Shown: piece by piece, positions 28,889 through 36,384 of the stretch
Layout: each line of letters starts with the position of its first letter
Numbering within the stretch: position 1 is the stretch's first letter
Assembly (NCBI GenBank): GCA_900472605.1
Contig: UCJD01000005.1
Coordinates: 1-58,643, forward strand
DNA: 58,643 nt
Reading direction: 5' to 3'
Origin: Hyphomicrobiales bacterium
GTDB lineage: Bacteria; Pseudomonadota; Alphaproteobacteria; Rhizobiales; Rhizobiaceae
Program-made: the position numbers and the translations under genes
Notes under the pieces: generated by a model
Database searches by the model: none
What the model saw: the letters and a program-made list of their open reading frames with translations, nothing else
What the model was told of the DNA's origin: nothing

Positions 28889-28946
28889 ATGACCGCTGTC
28901 CGTGCGAAGCGGTGAGACCGCAGTCGGCCCTTTTGCGGCACGCAGG
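28889..28946 (+). repeat. local dispersed repeat, copy B
   Basis: Carries AGACCGCAGTCGGCCC at 28915-28930, preceded by GCGAAGCGGTG and followed by TTTTGCGGCACGCA. It lies between two small membrane protein genes. Confidence 0.65.
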
Positions 28947-29043
28947 CTCGGCCTATTGTCTTAAAAACGCCGCCCTCAGAATTGCAATCATAGAGAGAAA
29001 ATGCCAGGAATGCGACAAAAGGCATTGACGAAAGGTCGGACAG

Positions 29044-29319
29044 TTGTTGCGTCTTGGTGATGTGATCTTCGCTGCCGTATTGTTGGTTTTCGTCGGATGG
29101 AATTTCTATATGATCTGGCGAAATAGCTTCCTTGTCGAGCGTGCAAAAGATGCAGGTGTGGCCGCGAGGGGGACGTATTTCATATACATCGACCATAGAG
29201 ATCCGAGATGCCCTCCAGATCTTCGTTTGGAGGTTTTGACGCTGCAAAGAAATATGCTCGGCGTGAATATCGTTCTGATCGCTTTGCTATGCCTGATATC
29301 GAAGCTCTCGCCGATTTAG
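29044..29319 (+). CDS. small membrane protein, unknown (91 aa)
   Basis: From a TTG start the frame reads LRLGDVIFAAVLLVFVGWNF. A hydrophobic N-terminal segment, a polar middle (RGTYFIYIDHRDPRCPPDLR) and a second hydrophobic segment near the end (MLGVNIVLIALLCLISKL) suggest a two-span membrane protein. The weak start and lack of a recognised family keep confidence low. Confidence 0.4.
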   Translation: MLRLGDVIFAAVLLVFVGWNFYMIWRNSFLVERAKDAGVAARGTYFIYIDHRDPRCPPDLRLEVLTLQRNMLGVNIVLIALLCLISKLSPI

Positions 29320-29331
29320 TGACTTCTGCGC

Positions 29332-29390
29332 GTGGCCGCTTCTGGCGCTAAGCGGAAGGCCGCAGTCGGGCCAAAGGGGTAATCAGTCAT
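29332..29390 (+). repeat. local dispersed repeat, copy C
   Basis: GGCGCTAAGCGGAAGGCCGC followed by AGTCGGGCCAAAGG, with CCGCTTC just before it. It begins 13 bases after the preceding small gene ends, in the position of a transcription terminator or REP-like element. Confidence 0.7.
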
Positions 29391-29437
29391 CGCCATGAAT
29401 CACACGCCGCCTTCATGATGTACGAGGATACGGACAC

Positions 29438-29581
29438 CTAGCTCTTGCCCTCTCCCTTTCCCGGTGCGCCCGGCTTTCCACCGGCACCGCCTGATCCGCC
29501 TTTTCCAGGGTTTTGCCCCTTACCCGGTTTACCTGGTCGCCCTGGCGCGCCTGGCAATCCAACCTTTGGAACTTCCGTCAT
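29438..29581 (-). CDS. collagen-like glycine/proline-rich microprotein (47 aa)
   Basis: The peptide starts MTEVPKVGLPGAPGRPGKP and is almost wholly Gly-X-Y triplets (GLP GAP GRP GKP GKG, then GKG GSG GAG GKP GAP GKG). It is broken once by QNP and ends EGKS. AAGAGGAG lies 7 bases before the ATG at 29581; an ATG two codons earlier is too close to the ribosome site. It is basic and low in complexity, with no signal peptide. The opposite strand also reads Gly/Pro-rich, as any such triplet repeat does, but lacks a ribosome site. The function is unknown. Confidence 0.55.
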   Translation of the reverse strand: MTEVPKVGLPGAPGRPGKPGKGQNPGKGGSGGAGGKPGAPGKGEGKS

Positions 29582-29724
29582 CTTCATGCTCCTCTTGCAG
29601 CGGAAATCAAACTTGATGGATGAGGATCTGGCGGCGAAGGGCTTCGGGCTTTGAACGACCAATCGCCTTTTGCGGTCAAATTGATCTATCCTCCCAAAGA
29701 TTAGTGTCGCGGCGTGGATACCAA

Positions 29725-29994
29725 TTAATGAATCGTGCCTTTAGGTCTACGTGACGCGAATTCGCTCAGCAACCTAAGGACTTTTTCAACAACGTCGTCG
29801 GCGCGACGTGGGTCTGCCGCCACATCTTCACAGCTTCCTGCTAGCCGAACACTGAGTGCCAGCAGCAACCGGCAAATTGGATCACTATCACGCTCAGCGA
29901 CATGTGCGGAAATCTGAAGCCTATGAGCAAGCCGCTTGAGGATGGTCTTCCTCTCTTCGACAGAGGTCTTTTCGAACGGTGGTGGGGTAGTCAT
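29725..29994 (-). CDS. hypothetical protein (89 aa)
   Basis: Starts MTTPPPFEKTSVEERKTILK with GGGAGAAA upstream. It continues as a helical, Arg-rich protein (LAHRLQISAHVAERDSDPIC, DDVVEKVLRLLSEFASRRPK). There is no recognised domain. It follows another small minus-strand frame after 32 bases. Confidence 0.5.
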   Translation of the reverse strand: MTTPPPFEKTSVEERKTILKRLAHRLQISAHVAERDSDPICRLLLALSVRLAGSCEDVAADPRRADDVVEKVLRLLSEFASRRPKGTIH

Positions 29995-30026
29995 GGATTT
30001 CTCCCACGCGTTTTTTGGGGCACTGA

Positions 30027-30233
30027 TCAAGCAGCGTGCTTTTCCGACCCACGCCGCAAATCACTCGTCGAGTAGACTTTGGTGGGGACGCGTTTACCCG
30101 CGGGAACGCCGCAAATTGCAAACTTATGCAGCCTGCTTTGTGCTGGTGGAGGGTTGGGGATTTTCGCGAACGTCGTTACGGCTTGAAGACCGAGAACCGT
30201 TGGCGCAACATCGTTGCTCGACCTGTCACTCAT
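30027..30233 (-). CDS. possible small hypothetical protein (68 aa)
   Basis: Reads MSDRSSNDVAPTVLGLQAVT from an ATG preceded by a good TAGGAG at 8 bases (a second ATG lies one codon earlier at 30236). No family is recognised. The ribosome site and the same-strand gene 32 bases downstream are the only support. Confidence 0.35.
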   Translation of the reverse strand: MSDRSSNDVAPTVLGLQAVTTFAKIPNPPPAQSRLHKFAICGVPAGKRVPTKVYSTSDLRRGSEKHAA

Positions 30234-30236
30234 CAT

Positions 30237-30692
30237 AGCTACTCCTACCTTCAGGCAAGAGCGCATGAAATCTCCCAATCGGCTTTGCCCGGAAGAATAA
30301 GCCGACAGCGAACCTTATGCTCCCTTATGCTAATTGCCTAATCTTTAATAAATTATTCGACTTGCTGATTTTCAGGTGTCTCCGTGGCGGCTGAAGAGGC
30401 AATTGAACCGCACCTAACAAATCCTGCTGAACTTCAAGGCGAAACGTTAGATCGTCGAGTTTTCTCAAGAAGTGGAAAGAAACACTCCGGGGTGTCTGGT
30501 CACAATCGCACTGACGAATGCGGGCGGTCGGCTTTGCAACGTAGGTTGCGACTTGGCGATCCGGCAACGACCGGTGTTGGCGCGAAGCGGAAGACCGCAG
30601 TCGGCCCCAAGCAGTGCTCTCAGTTGGATGGGACGATCTACTGCGCCTCATTGGCCCCGAAACAGGCCGCCGGCGCGCTAAGCCAAAAAAGA
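30237..30692. other. 456-bp non-coding stretch with repeat copy D
   Basis: No supported reading frame. Several overlapping frames on both strands have no ribosome site and cross the repeat copy at 30568-30625. Apart from that repeat I see nothing recognisable. Confidence 0.45.
30568..30625 (+). repeat. local dispersed repeat, copy D
   Basis: TTGGCGCGAAGCGGAAGACC followed by GCAGTCGGCCCCAAGCAG. This is close to the family consensus GGCGC-N-AAGCGGAAGACC-GCAGTCGGCCCAAAGCGG. Confidence 0.7.
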
Positions 30693-30983
30693 TCAAAGAC
30701 CTTCCACGATTCGAATGTCCCGTTCAACGCCACCCCTAAGCAAAGCCATGGCCTCTTGATAGGCTAGGCTGTCATGAGCGGCCTGAGCATGCTCGACACT
30801 ATCAAACTCGATCAGCACCGTTCGCTGATGAAGCCCCTCTTCGTAGACCAACGCAGGTAGACCGCGGGCCAGAATACGCCCTCCGGCGGCCACAATCGCA
30901 GGGCCGCTAAGCTTCGCATAAGCAGCCAGCGCCTCAGGATCGGTGACGGAACGATATGTGGCAACCCAATAAGCCTTGGCCAT
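30693..30983 (-). CDS. DUF1330-family protein
   Basis: 96-residue protein of the DUF1330 family, a ferredoxin-like dimeric alpha/beta-barrel fold. It shows the family pattern YWVATYRSVTDPEALAAYAK, a central GGRILARG, RTVLIEFDSVEHAQAAHDS and a short C-terminal strand RDIRIVEGL. The function of these proteins is not settled. The gene is intact and stands alone among decayed sequences. Confidence 0.85.
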   Translation of the reverse strand: MAKAYWVATYRSVTDPEALAAYAKLSGPAIVAAGGRILARGLPALVYEEGLHQRTVLIEFDSVEHAQAAHDSLAYQEAMALLRGGVERDIRIVEGL

Positions 30984-31050
30984 CTCGCTGCTCCGACATT
31001 TCTAGATACTAATTCGTCTTCTTGTCAAACCTCAGACGTTTCGCTCTTGA

Positions 31051-31108
31051 AAGTCAATGTCCGCTTATGGCGCAAAGTGGAAGACAGCCTTCGGCCCAAA
31101 GCGGATTA
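31051..31108 (+). repeat. local dispersed repeat, copy E (fullest copy)
   Basis: The unit runs AATGTCCGCTTATGGCGCAA, AGTGGAAGACAGCCTTCGGC, CCAAAGCGGAT. The outer CCGCTT and AAGCGG are inverted repeats, so the unit can fold back on itself. A minus-strand open stretch of about 40 codons ends at the TAA at 31106-31108 beside it (KLVLGTSVIAGGAAKIEPKF and FDPKKLLARLQG are readable). It may be a gene remnant but is not identified. Confidence 0.7.
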
Positions 31109-31266
31109 ACCCTGGAGTCGCGCTAGCAGCTTTTTTGGGTCGAATTTAGGCTCGATCTTAGCTGCGCCCCCAGCGATAACGCTCGTGCCCAGCACCAGCT
31201 TGCGGGTTTCGCGAAAGTCGCCCGACGTATCGATTGGGGGAAACAACGACTGGGTAAGTCGGATCG

Positions 31267-31521
31267 TCAGCTAATATCCCACCCAATCTCGTCGGGCGTC
31301 GGATATAGCAATGATGCAAACGTTGCAAACACCGGTCCACTTTCGATGAAATTCTGTACTAGACTGCGGCTCGCAGCGGCAATTCGTTGATCTTCACTCC
31401 AACTTCGGCCCACGTCGATCAACCGCTGGCCGTGGCGGTCTATTGTTGCCGATTGGTTTCGCCATCTATTTAGCTGCGCCGCTCCCGAAAAAAATCGCCT
31501 GTTGACCGCCCGGTTCGTCAT
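31267..31521 (-). CDS. doubtful hypothetical protein (84 aa)
   Basis: Frame MTNRAVNRRFFSGAAQLNRW ending in LLYPTPDEIGWDIS. No ribosome site and no family. Listed only because it is the sole sizeable frame in this stretch; it may be a remnant. Confidence 0.25.
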   Translation of the reverse strand: MTNRAVNRRFFSGAAQLNRWRNQSATIDRHGQRLIDVGRSWSEDQRIAAASRSLVQNFIESGPVFATFASLLYPTPDEIGWDIS

Positions 31522-31603
31522 CGAGTTCGACCGGCAGAACATGGAAGGCTGCCTTGTCTATCCGTTTCACTTGGACGATCGCTTGCATCGAAGAATTAAA
31601 GGT

Positions 31604-31963
31604 TCAGTCCGCGGCGAGTAAGCGAGCCAACGTTTCCTTGAGCATTTCCGGACTAGCCGGCTTTCCAAGCCAAAGACCCTTTTCGAATGCGTGCTTTGCA
31701 TTGTCATCGACCTCGGCGCCGGAATACACGACGAAGGGCACGTTCGCTTCAGCCAGTGCTCCTACGACATCGACGCAGAGACCATCATTTAGTCTTGGAT
31801 CTACAACTGCGACTTGGGGCTTGTTGGCCGCGAGCCATATCAACGCCTCTGACTGGGTGTCAAAAGAAGTGACGGAAGATGCGCCATAGCCTCTGAGCAT
31901 GTCTTCCATGTCGAGCGCAATGAACGGCTCGTTTTCGAGAACGAGTACGTTTCCAAGTTTCAT
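31604..31963 (-). CDS. single-domain response regulator (CheY-like receiver)
   Basis: 119-residue receiver domain with no output domain. It begins MKLGNVLVLENEPFIALDME, with the acidic pocket at E10/E12, the phospho-acceptor aspartate in QVAVVDPRLNDG, and the conserved lysine in LWLGKPASPEM. GGGAG lies before the ATG at 31963. Such proteins shuttle phosphate or regulate a partner kinase; rhizobia carry many near stress regulators. No cognate kinase is adjacent. The replacement of one pocket aspartate by glutamate is noted but common. Confidence 0.85.
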   Translation of the reverse strand: MKLGNVLVLENEPFIALDMEDMLRGYGASSVTSFDTQSEALIWLAANKPQVAVVDPRLNDGLCVDVVGALAEANVPFVVYSGAEVDDNAKHAFEKGLWLGKPASPEMLKETLARLLAAD

Positions 31964-32433
31964 TGCTGCTGCTCCCTTCCAATCAACACGTTGACCGAGA
32001 TCTCCGTTCGGACAACAGCAGTTTACCGTGTCGAGGGCTGTTGCGCCGTTTTGTACGCTATCGGACGGTAACATCTCGTGGTCTCGGGCGTTCTTCGCCC
32101 GAACTGGGGAATAAACCGATGACTGATGCCACCGTGAACCTCGGGCAGCTTCGAATCTGGGTCAGAAGATCGAGGCGCGCGTCTGAACGGATGACGTCGG
32201 CAACACGATCCGGCGTGTGACGGCTAAATGAGCCGTTACGAGCAGCCGGTGCGAAACCAGGGATTGGGCGGGCGGCGACGCGTTGTAGCAGGGTTAGCAA
32301 TCCGCTGACTGTCCCCGGGCTTTTTTCTGGCTCAAGCTGACGAACTCGCGGTCGTTGTTCGAGACTAGACGACGGCCGGGTCGCGGGCGGACCTAGTTGT
32401 GTTTTCGGCTGGCAGTGCCTAAACATCATTGAA
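31964..32433. other. 470-bp region with a GC hairpin; no supported gene
   Basis: A 7-bp stem TCGGGCG/CGCCCGA with loop TTCTT lies at 32084-32102. A 33-codon frame from an ATG at 32120, with GGGGAA upstream, is too short to assign. The rest, up to the DUF763 start, holds nothing I recognise. Confidence 0.4.
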
Positions 32434-33669
32434 ATGTCGAAACGATCAGGCAGTGCCGATTTGCCGCTTCATGGCGGACGGGTTCCCCCTTGGCTGGCGG
32501 AGCGCATGACCAAGCTTGGCGTTCTTATCGCGGAAGCGATCATTCACCACTATGGCCGCGATGAGTTCCTGCGCCGGCTGTCTCACCCGTTTTGGTTCCA
32601 GTCGTTTGGATCCGTCATGGGCATGGATTGGCATTCCTCCGGCATCACCACCAGCGTGCTGGGTTCGTTGAAGCGCGGTTTGAAGCCTCGAGCCAGGGAG
32701 CTTGGGATTCATGTCTGTGGCGGCCGCGGTTCCCAGTCGCGAAAAACGCCTGACGAACTTGTTGATATCGGGCATCGCGTGGGTATCGATGGCTTGGGGC
32801 TCGCCAATGTCAGCCGCCTCGTTGCAAAGGTCGACAGTGCCGCGGTTCAAGACGGATTTGACCTCTACCTGCATGGGTTCATCGTTGCCGATGACGGCAA
32901 GTGGGTTGTCGTGCAGCAGGGGATGAACGACGCGACCCGCCAGGCTAGACGGTATCATTGGCTTTCCGAGGGGCTGGAAAGCTTCATCGATTCTCCTCAC
33001 AGTGCGATTGAGGGGCGAACGCAGGGCGATATCATCAATCTCGCTGACAAGCGCGCGGAGCGTTCTCGCCGCGGACAACTGGACATCCTTGCTTCGCTCG
33101 GACCGGATAGAATTGTTCGAGAAGCGTCCTCGCTCGCCCGCAAAGTCGAGCCTGCATTTGCGCCGGAACCCACCCAACTGTCGCTGCCACACCTTGTCAT
33201 GCCCGCCCATCACGACGTCCGCGAGACCGATGTGAACATGAAGCGGCTGCACGGCATCCTAGCTGCAGCGGCGGATCGCGGTCCTGTCGACTTCCAGGAA
33301 TTGCTGATGGTTCCAGGCGTAGGAGCACGAACGGTCCGGGCGCTTGCGATGGTGGCGGAAGTCGTCCACGGCGCGCCCTCTCGGTTTTCCGATCCGGCGC
33401 GATTTTCGATCGCTCATGGCGGCAAGGACCGGCATCCGTTTCCGGTGCCGCTGAAGGTCTATGACGAAACCATCAACGTCATGAGATCAGCCGTTGCGAA
33501 GGGTCGACTGGGGCGCGAGGAAGAACTCGCCGCCTTGCAGCGCCTCGATATTCAGGCGCGGCAGCTTGAGCGCTATGTCACGGGCCCCGATCTCAAGGAG
33601 ATCATCGCGGGCGAACTCCGAGATAGCGCGAGCGTCGGTGGCCGCAGCGTGTTCGGCTGGGAAAAATGA
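32434..33669 (+). CDS. DUF763-family protein
   Basis: 411-residue soluble protein matching DUF763. The N-terminus has GSADLPLHGGRVPPWLAERM and WHSSGITTSVLGSLKRGL. A central HVCGGRGSQSRKTPDELVDIG and VVVQQGMNDATRQARRYHW are diagnostic, and the C-terminal part holds a helix-hairpin-helix-like LMVPGVGARTVRALAMVAEV. DUF763 occurs in archaea and scattered bacteria and has no established function. The HhH-like motif hints at nucleic acid binding, which is inference. It is intact in an otherwise degraded zone, suggesting recent arrival or selection. Confidence 0.88.
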   Translation: MSKRSGSADLPLHGGRVPPWLAERMTKLGVLIAEAIIHHYGRDEFLRRLSHPFWFQSFGSVMGMDWHSSGITTSVLGSLKRGLKPRARELGIHVCGGRGSQSRKTPDELVDIGHRVGIDGLGLANVSRLVAKVDSAAVQDGFDLYLHGFIVADDGKWVVVQQGMNDATRQARRYHWLSEGLESFIDSPHSAIEGRTQGDIINLADKRAERSRRGQLDILASLGPDRIVREASSLARKVEPAFAPEPTQLSLPHLVMPAHHDVRETDVNMKRLHGILAAAADRGPVDFQELLMVPGVGARTVRALAMVAEVVHGAPSRFSDPARFSIAHGGKDRHPFPVPLKVYDETINVMRSAVAKGRLGREEELAALQRLDIQARQLERYVTGPDLKEIIAGELRDSASVGGRSVFGWEK

Positions 33670-33717
33670 TCGGGCGTCTCGCGGCGAATTGGTTGCCCGG
33701 CGACCTCGACGCTAAAT

Positions 33718-33870
33718 CATAAACTCGCCACCGGTCATGTAGCTCCAAGCTCAGATGCCAGGAGCACATAGGCGCCAGCCAATTCCGCCGACTGACCTGC
33801 GGGACCGATCAGCCTCTGCTCGCCGAACTTAGTGGTTTTCTCCGGTGGCATCGTGCATTGCGCGCTGAGA
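33718..33870 (-). pseudogene. C-terminal remnant of an SDR oxidoreductase
   Basis: The minus strand reads MPPEKTTKFGEQRLIGPAGQ then SAELAGAYVLLASELGA. After a one-base shift it reads YMTGGEFMI and a stop. This matches the usual C-terminus of a glucose-1-dehydrogenase-like short-chain dehydrogenase (P-x-E-L-A-x-x-YVLLAS...TG). The nucleotide-binding and catalytic parts are missing. Confidence 0.65.
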
Positions 33871-33881
33871 TGGAAGAATAA

Positions 33882-34272
33882 CAAGGCGACGCCGAAAGCC
33901 CTAGCGAGGGCCGCGGCCAGACCGTGCATGTCGTCGAAGACGACGACGCTGTCCGCTTGTTGATATGCGAGGTACTTGCCTACCTCTCATATTGTGTTCT
34001 TGAGGCCGAGGACGCCGATGCCGCGGTTCGAACGCTGCCTGCGGCGGGTAAAATCGATCTCATGGTGTCGGATATTGGCTTGCTAGGGATGAACGGCAGG
34101 CAGCTTGCCGATGTCGCGCGTCAGAATAGGGCGGATCTACCGGTCCTTTTTATCACCGGATATGCCGAAAACGCCGCCACCAAAGGCAACCTTCCTGAGG
34201 ACTAACATGGCTATGGTCGGTAAACCCTTTGCTGTTGAAGTGCTTGCATCGAAGATCAATGAGATGGTGAAC
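33882..34272 (+). pseudogene. receiver-domain remnant of a hybrid histidine kinase, frameshifted
   Basis: One frame reads GRGQTVHVVEDDDAVRLLIC through MVSDIGLLGMNGRQLADVA and LPVLFITGYAENAA, with the acidic pocket and phospho-aspartate intact. It stops at about 34203. The domain's last part, MAMVGKPFAVEVLASKINEM, continues in another frame with the conserved Lys-Pro. The linker-like EGRGQT before it is typical of receivers fused to a kinase, whose body is absent. It abuts the SDR remnant, so this is a junction of two broken genes. Confidence 0.7.
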
Positions 34273-34387
34273 CTGCCCATGGGGTCGTGCAAGCATACCT
34301 GCTCGAGGCGCACAATAAGAGAACACGGCCCGCTTCTGCAGGCCCTGGTAGCCGTGTTGCCTGCCGGGCGATCGAACGCCTCGCCTC

Positions 34388-34732
34388 TCACTTGTAGGTA
34401 TTTTTCGGGTCTGTGCCGGTTGCGTTGTTGGTGATCGATGGATTGGTTTTTCCGCCAGCACTGCGTCTTACGCAGTCATTGGCGTCACCGCCGGATGCAC
34501 CGGAGTTCTGACCATTCATGTTGGTGCCACTGTTCATTCCATCGGTAGTGTTTTGAGCGCTGCTGCCGTTGCCACTGTTCTAGCCGCCATCGTTCGTGCC
34601 TCCTGTTGTGCCGGTGCCGCTTGAGGGGTCAGAGCCGGTACCGCCACTTCCCGATCCTCCGGATGACTGGGCCATGGCGCATGTCGCCAAGCCAATCGAC
34701 AGAACTGAGACCGCGAGAATTTTTGGGAGCAT
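34388..34732 (-). pseudogene. exported Gly/Ser/Asn-rich protein interrupted by an in-frame amber codon
   Basis: The frame starts MLPKILAVSVLSIGLATCAM with a signal peptide ending in AMAQ, followed by a Gly/Ser/Thr-rich stretch ending in NDGG at a TAG (34580-34582). The same frame continues without interruption for 63 codons (NSGNGSSAQNTTDGMNSGTN, ASGGDANDCVRRSAGGKTNP, NATGTDPKNTYK) to a TGA at 34388. The composition continues smoothly across the TAG. The likely reading is one roughly 114-codon gene with a recent nonsense mutation, or a 50-residue truncated product. Confidence 0.7.
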
Positions 34733-34967
34733 CGGATTTGCTCCAGTTGATTGCTTACCGGGACCCAACTTGGAGAAGAGCTAGTAGTTCCCGCGAGAGG
34801 GAAAGCCTGTCTAGGCGCGAGGTATGCACGCTGTCCGGCAATAGATCTCCTGGAGAAATGTCTGCCAGCGTACCCAAGAACATGAGGAACGGCAGGATGT
34901 TATACAGCCGACATATTTCAGCGTGTGAGGAATGTTCGCATGCCTCATCCGGTATCATCGAAGTCTC

Positions 34968-35681
34968 ATGCTCGCCTCTGACCAATCAACCATGCATAAC
35001 CGGCTGCTGGCTCGTCTGCCCAACAAGGAATATCAAGCGATCCTTGGCAGCCTGGAAAAGATCGACCTTCGACAGGGTCACGTCATCGTCAACGCGAACG
35101 GTCCTATCGATTACGTCTATTTTCTATGTAGCGGTATCGGTTCAGTCATTACCGTGTCGTCGGATGGAAATCAGGCGGAGGCCGGGATGTTCGGCCGCGA
35201 GGGATTTTCTCCGACATCGGCGGGTGTCGGCGGGAGTGTGAGTGTCCACGAGGTGCTGATGCAGGTCGCCGGTTGGGGCTACAGGATGACGTTGGACGCA
35301 ACGCTCAAGGCAATCTCGTCCTATCCCAACTTCGCAAACCTACTTGCGAGGTTCATCCAGACGTTTGCATCGCAAATCTCTTACACGGTGCTGTCGAACG
35401 TCAACTATCAGATCGACGTACGACTTGCCCGCTGGCTTCTCATGTCACATGACCGCGTCGATGGTGACGAGATAGCGCTCACGCATGACTTCATTTCCCT
35501 AATGCTCGGTGTCCGGCGCCCGAGTGTCACGACTGCTCTGCACGTTCTTGAGGGAGAGAAATTCATTCGGTCTGAACGTGGTCTCATCACCATTCGCGAC
35601 AGACGTGGGTTGGAGGAGTTTGCCGGCGATTCTTATGGCAGGCCCGAGGAAGAGTATCGGCACCTTATTGGAAGATTCTAG
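34968..35681 (+). CDS. Crp/Fnr-family regulator
   Basis: About 237 residues from ATG 34968 (an ATG at 34992, MHNRLLARLPNKEY, is equally possible). The N-terminal cyclic-nucleotide-type beta-roll includes IDYVYFLCSGIGSVITVSSD and EAGMFGREGFSPTSAG. The C-terminal helix-turn-helix is LTHDFISLMLGVRRPSVTTALHVLEGEKFI. No iron-sulfur cysteines of the FNR type are seen. It closely parallels the minus-strand regulator at 36385-37149 in length and motif wording, so the two look like paralogues. Its target is unknown. Confidence 0.85.
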   Translation: MLASDQSTMHNRLLARLPNKEYQAILGSLEKIDLRQGHVIVNANGPIDYVYFLCSGIGSVITVSSDGNQAEAGMFGREGFSPTSAGVGGSVSVHEVLMQVAGWGYRMTLDATLKAISSYPNFANLLARFIQTFASQISYTVLSNVNYQIDVRLARWLLMSHDRVDGDEIALTHDFISLMLGVRRPSVTTALHVLEGEKFIRSERGLITIRDRRGLEEFAGDSYGRPEEEYRHLIGRF

Positions 35682-35837
35682 CGCGGCAGATTAGATCAGA
35701 TCGGTCATGCGGGCGGAAACAGTTCTACATAGGAACTTTTCGTTCGCAGGTGGTAAAAGAGAGGATCGGATTGAGACGTTCTGTACGCTGGCAGACGATC
35801 GATTGCCCTTCGCTCTTCACGCTATATTCTCGACTGC

Positions 35838-36044
35838 ATGCAAAAAGCAGAGAGCCCACAGCTTCGCCGGCGAGAGTCCATCAGTGCCGAGGAGCGGCAG
35901 AGACGACGTGAAGCAACCACGCAGAACGCATTGGCGGCAATCAGGGCCGAAGCGGAAGCGCGGCGACTGAAAACAGAGCGCCTTCGGGCTGCGCGCGAGG
36001 CGGCTTGGCCTCAAGCCGACGACGATGTCGCTGATCAGGAATGA
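35838..36044 (+). CDS. small basic hypothetical protein (68 aa)
   Basis: MQKAESPQLRRRESISAEER followed by a long charged helix (RQRRREATTQNALAAIRAEA, EARRLKTERLRAAREAAWP) and an acidic tail DDDVADQE. It resembles the small Arg/Glu-rich helical proteins common in rhizobia, but no function is known. It is convergent with the DUF6894-like gene. Confidence 0.5.
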   Translation: MQKAESPQLRRRESISAEERQRRREATTQNALAAIRAEAEARRLKTERLRAAREAAWPQADDDVADQE

Positions 36045-36068
36045 CGGTGCAGCAGGTCACCGGAGGAC

Positions 36069-36302
36069 TTAGTCAAATTTGATGACGTCTCGGAATGGAA
36101 CTGTACTGAGAACGTTTCCCTTCTCGTCGGTAATCTCAAATCGCATCCCGTCGATACGTTGATCGTACAAAATACGCTCGGCGACCATTTCTCGCGCGGA
36201 TTTGGTTGCTTCCCGCCTCGCTGCTTCGAGCGACGGAAGGTCAATCCCTTCGTCGTCGATGTCGAAACCCTCGTCTGAACGAATATTGAAATAGAAAAGC
36301 AT
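36069..36302 (-). CDS. DUF6894-like small protein
   Basis: 77 residues starting MLFYFNIRSDEGFDIDDEGI, with GGAGG upstream of the ATG at 36302. The pattern YFxIRxxxGF-x-DDEGxxLPSLEAARREA, then AREMVAERIL and a C-terminal FEITDEKGNVLSTVPFRD, is typical of the DUF6894 group abundant in Rhizobiales. The function is unknown. It lies downstream of a Crp/Fnr gene on the same strand. Confidence 0.75.
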   Translation of the reverse strand: MLFYFNIRSDEGFDIDDEGIDLPSLEAARREATKSAREMVAERILYDQRIDGMRFEITDEKGNVLSTVPFRDVIKFD

Positions 36303-36384
36303 TTTGTCCTCCGTAAGCGGACGAAACGAGGCTGGCTGTAAGCGGTTCCATAGAAAGTCAAAGGCGCCAGCCGCATGTAGAACG

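Noticed and set aside
29445..29654. Plus-strand Pro/Gly-rich frame opposite the collagen-like gene
   Set aside because: Gly-X-Pro triplet DNA reads Gly/Pro-rich on both strands; only the minus strand has a ribosome site next to its ATG.
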